A DNA stretch of 5,490 bases. Origin: Bacteroidota bacterium. GTDB lineage: Bacteria > Bacteroidota > Bacteroidia > NS11-12g > UBA9320. The notes under the pieces were generated by a model. The model did no database searches and was not told where the DNA came from. It saw nothing but the letters and a program-made list of their open reading frames with translations. Positions 4,588 through 5,490 of the stretch are shown in pieces; the stretch's first letter is position 1; each line of letters starts with the position of its first letter. A program made the translations under genes and the position numbers. Location of the stretch: contig DNHN01000206.1 of NCBI GenBank assembly GCA_003485825.1, positions 1-5,490 of the forward strand, written 5' to 3'.

Positions 4588-4708
4588 ACCATTAATTGAA
4601 GAATCTGCTCTTAACCAAATCCTCCTCTTACCGAAAACCAAACAACTTTCATCCCTTGCACGTTTACTTGTGGAAGGTAAAAACCGAAACTTACTTACCT
4701 TTGTATAA
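4577..4708 (+). CDS. Possible 43-residue small ORF overlapping the GIY-YIG stop
   Basis: The frame opens with ATGATG at 4577-4582, overlaps the last 11 bases of the nuclease gene and stops at TAA 4706-4708, 12 bases before the mevalonate kinase start. The peptide begins MMNEPLIEESALNQ and continues with a Leu-rich, basic stretch that could form an amphipathic helix. The overlap would allow translational coupling. Against it, an open frame of 43 codons is not rare by chance, I recognise no homolog, and its end covers the next gene's promoter. It could also be the tail of a lost gene. Confidence 0.25.
   Translation: MMNEPLIEESALNQILLLPKTKQLSSLARLLVEGKNRNLLTFV
4592..4599 (+). repeat. Right copy of direct repeat TTAATTGA flanking the GIY-YIG gene
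   Basis: It is identical to 3663-3670 and begins 4 bases after the GIY-YIG stop codon. The pair would bracket an inserted segment of about 930 bases containing just the nuclease gene. Confidence 0.3.
4674..4701. promoter_or_regulatory. Inverted repeat overlapping the mevalonate kinase promoter
   Basis: AAGGTAA (4674-4680) and TTACCTT (4695-4701) are perfect 7-base inverses separated by 14 bases. The right arm overlaps the -7 element, so a bound repressor would block it. The 21-base centre-to-centre spacing is about two helical turns, which suits a dimeric regulator. As only one arm recurs at the mvaD promoter, it may instead be chance. Confidence 0.35.
4696..4703 (+). promoter_or_regulatory. 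Bacteroidota-type -7 promoter element for mevalonate kinase
   Basis: TACCTTTG is an exact TAnnTTTG match, 17 bases before the ATG at 4721. The context TTACCTTTGT and the distance to the start repeat the mvaD promoter almost exactly (16 bases there). No well-spaced TTTG -33 box is visible. It predicts that mevalonate kinase is transcribed independently of the GIY-YIG gene. Confidence 0.65.
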
Positions 4709-4720
4709 CCAATAGTACCA

Positions 4721-5490
4721 ATGATTAAAGAATCACTTTTCTATAGTAAGATACTTCTCTTCGGAGAGTATGGCATTATTCAAGATGCTATGGGACTTTC
4801 TATTCCGTATAATTTCTACAAAGGGAAATTCCATTTTGCAGATGATAAATACTCAGATTCCAATGAGCATTTGCGTACTTTTTTTACGTATCTATCTTAT
4901 CTTCATATAAGTGGAGAAGCAGTGGCAGAGCTAGACTTAGCAGCATTCAAAAAGGATATTCAGGCTGGAATTGCATTTGATTCTAGCATACCTCAAGGTT
5001 TTGGTGTAGGCAGTAGCGGTGCATTAGTAGCAGCTATTTATGATAAATATGCCGTAAATAAGATAGATCCTGAAAACATCAATAAAGGAGAACTTTCCGA
5101 ACTGAAAGCTATTTTTGGTCAGATGGAATCTCATTTCCACGGTAAGAGTTCTGGTCTAGATCCATTGATTTGTTACCTAAATCTTCCTGTAGTGATTAAG
5201 TCTAAAGAAGATCTAGACACGGTAGGATTGCCACAGGAAACTGCCGAGAGTAAAGGAGCTATCTTCTTGCTCAATACTCATACGCCTGGAGAAACGCAGC
5301 CAATGGTGCAGATTTTTATGGAGAAAATGAAAGAACAAGGTTTCCGTAAGATGATGAAAACCGAGCTCAAGAAATACAACGATGAGTGCATTAAGTCATT
5401 CCTCAAGGGAGATTTTAATCCACTGTTTGGTAACTTGAAGCATCTATCTGCCTTACTACTACAAAACTTTAGCCCGATGATACCAGAAGG
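4721..5490 (+). CDS. mvk: Mevalonate kinase (partial, runs off the right edge)
   Basis: This GHMP kinase phosphorylates mevalonate to 5-phosphomevalonate with ATP in the cytosol. The frame is open from ATG to the window end, giving 256 residues; family members of this type have roughly 310, so the C-terminal end, including the last GHMP motif, is missing. Visible motifs are SKILLFGEYG (9-18) with Lys10, the ATP-binding loop PQGFGVGSSGAL (91-102), and HFHGKSSGLDP (138-148) with Asp147 the likely catalytic Asp. Assignment as mevalonate kinase rather than another GHMP kinase rests on these motifs and on mvaD close by. In Flavobacteriia I recall these two genes as direct neighbours; here the GIY-YIG gene separates them. 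A -7 promoter element lies 17 bases upstream, and no Shine-Dalgarno site is present. Confidence 0.9.
   Translation, partial: MIKESLFYSKILLFGEYGIIQDAMGLSIPYNFYKGKFHFADDKYSDSNEHLRTFFTYLSYLHISGEAVAELDLAAFKKDIQAGIAFDSSIPQGFGVGSSGALVAAIYDKYAVNKIDPENINKGELSELKAIFGQMESHFHGKSSGLDPLICYLNLPVVIKSKEDLDTVGLPQETAESKGAIFLLNTHTPGETQPMVQIFMEKMKEQGFRKMMKTELKKYNDECIKSFLKGDFNPLFGNLKHLSALLLQNFSPMIPE

Overview
The window looks like part of a Flavobacteriia (Bacteroidota) chromosome. Three things point there: a mevalonate-pathway gene set including a GYDIA-family GHMP kinase, which I know only from Flavobacteriia-type genomes; two exact TAnnTTTG (TACCTTTG) Bacteroidota -7 promoter elements; and starts without Shine-Dalgarno sites, preceded by A/T-rich leaders. 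Every supported gene is on the + strand.

Layout: 1-1251 holds three tandem, diverged paralogs of a small secreted lipoprotein (the first only as its last 39 residues). 1298-2263 is the GYDIA-family GHMP kinase, starting at GTG. 2264-2637 is a 374-base non-coding region packed with small hairpins, a terminator-like hairpin, a 13-base palindrome and the promoter of the next gene. 2638-3666 is diphosphomevalonate decarboxylase (mvaD). 3694-4587 is a GIY-YIG nuclease-fold protein with a C-terminal DUF4357 domain. 4577-4708 is a possible 43-codon small ORF overlapping its end. 4721 to the window edge is mevalonate kinase, cut off at the right.

How the genes fit: mevalonate kinase makes 5-phosphomevalonate, the GYDIA kinase is a plausible (unproven) supplier of the second phosphate, and MvaD converts 5-diphosphomevalonate to isopentenyl diphosphate. 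HMG-CoA synthase and reductase are not in the window. mvaD and the mevalonate kinase gene each have their own near-identical promoter at the same distance from the ATG, so they look like separately started but co-regulated units. The GIY-YIG gene, somewhat lower in G+C and flanked by an 8-base direct repeat, looks like a later arrival between them.

The most unusual feature is a family of palindromic repeats. One copy sits directly after the GHMP kinase stop codon, and a reverse-complement copy lies in frame inside the same gene (1512-1551). They share 14 identical core bases but have different, self-complementary stems. Downstream hairpins appear to continue the family as a nested inverted array. 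This resembles REP-type elements, but no transposase is visible here. I see no tRNA, rRNA, CRISPR array or complete insertion sequence.
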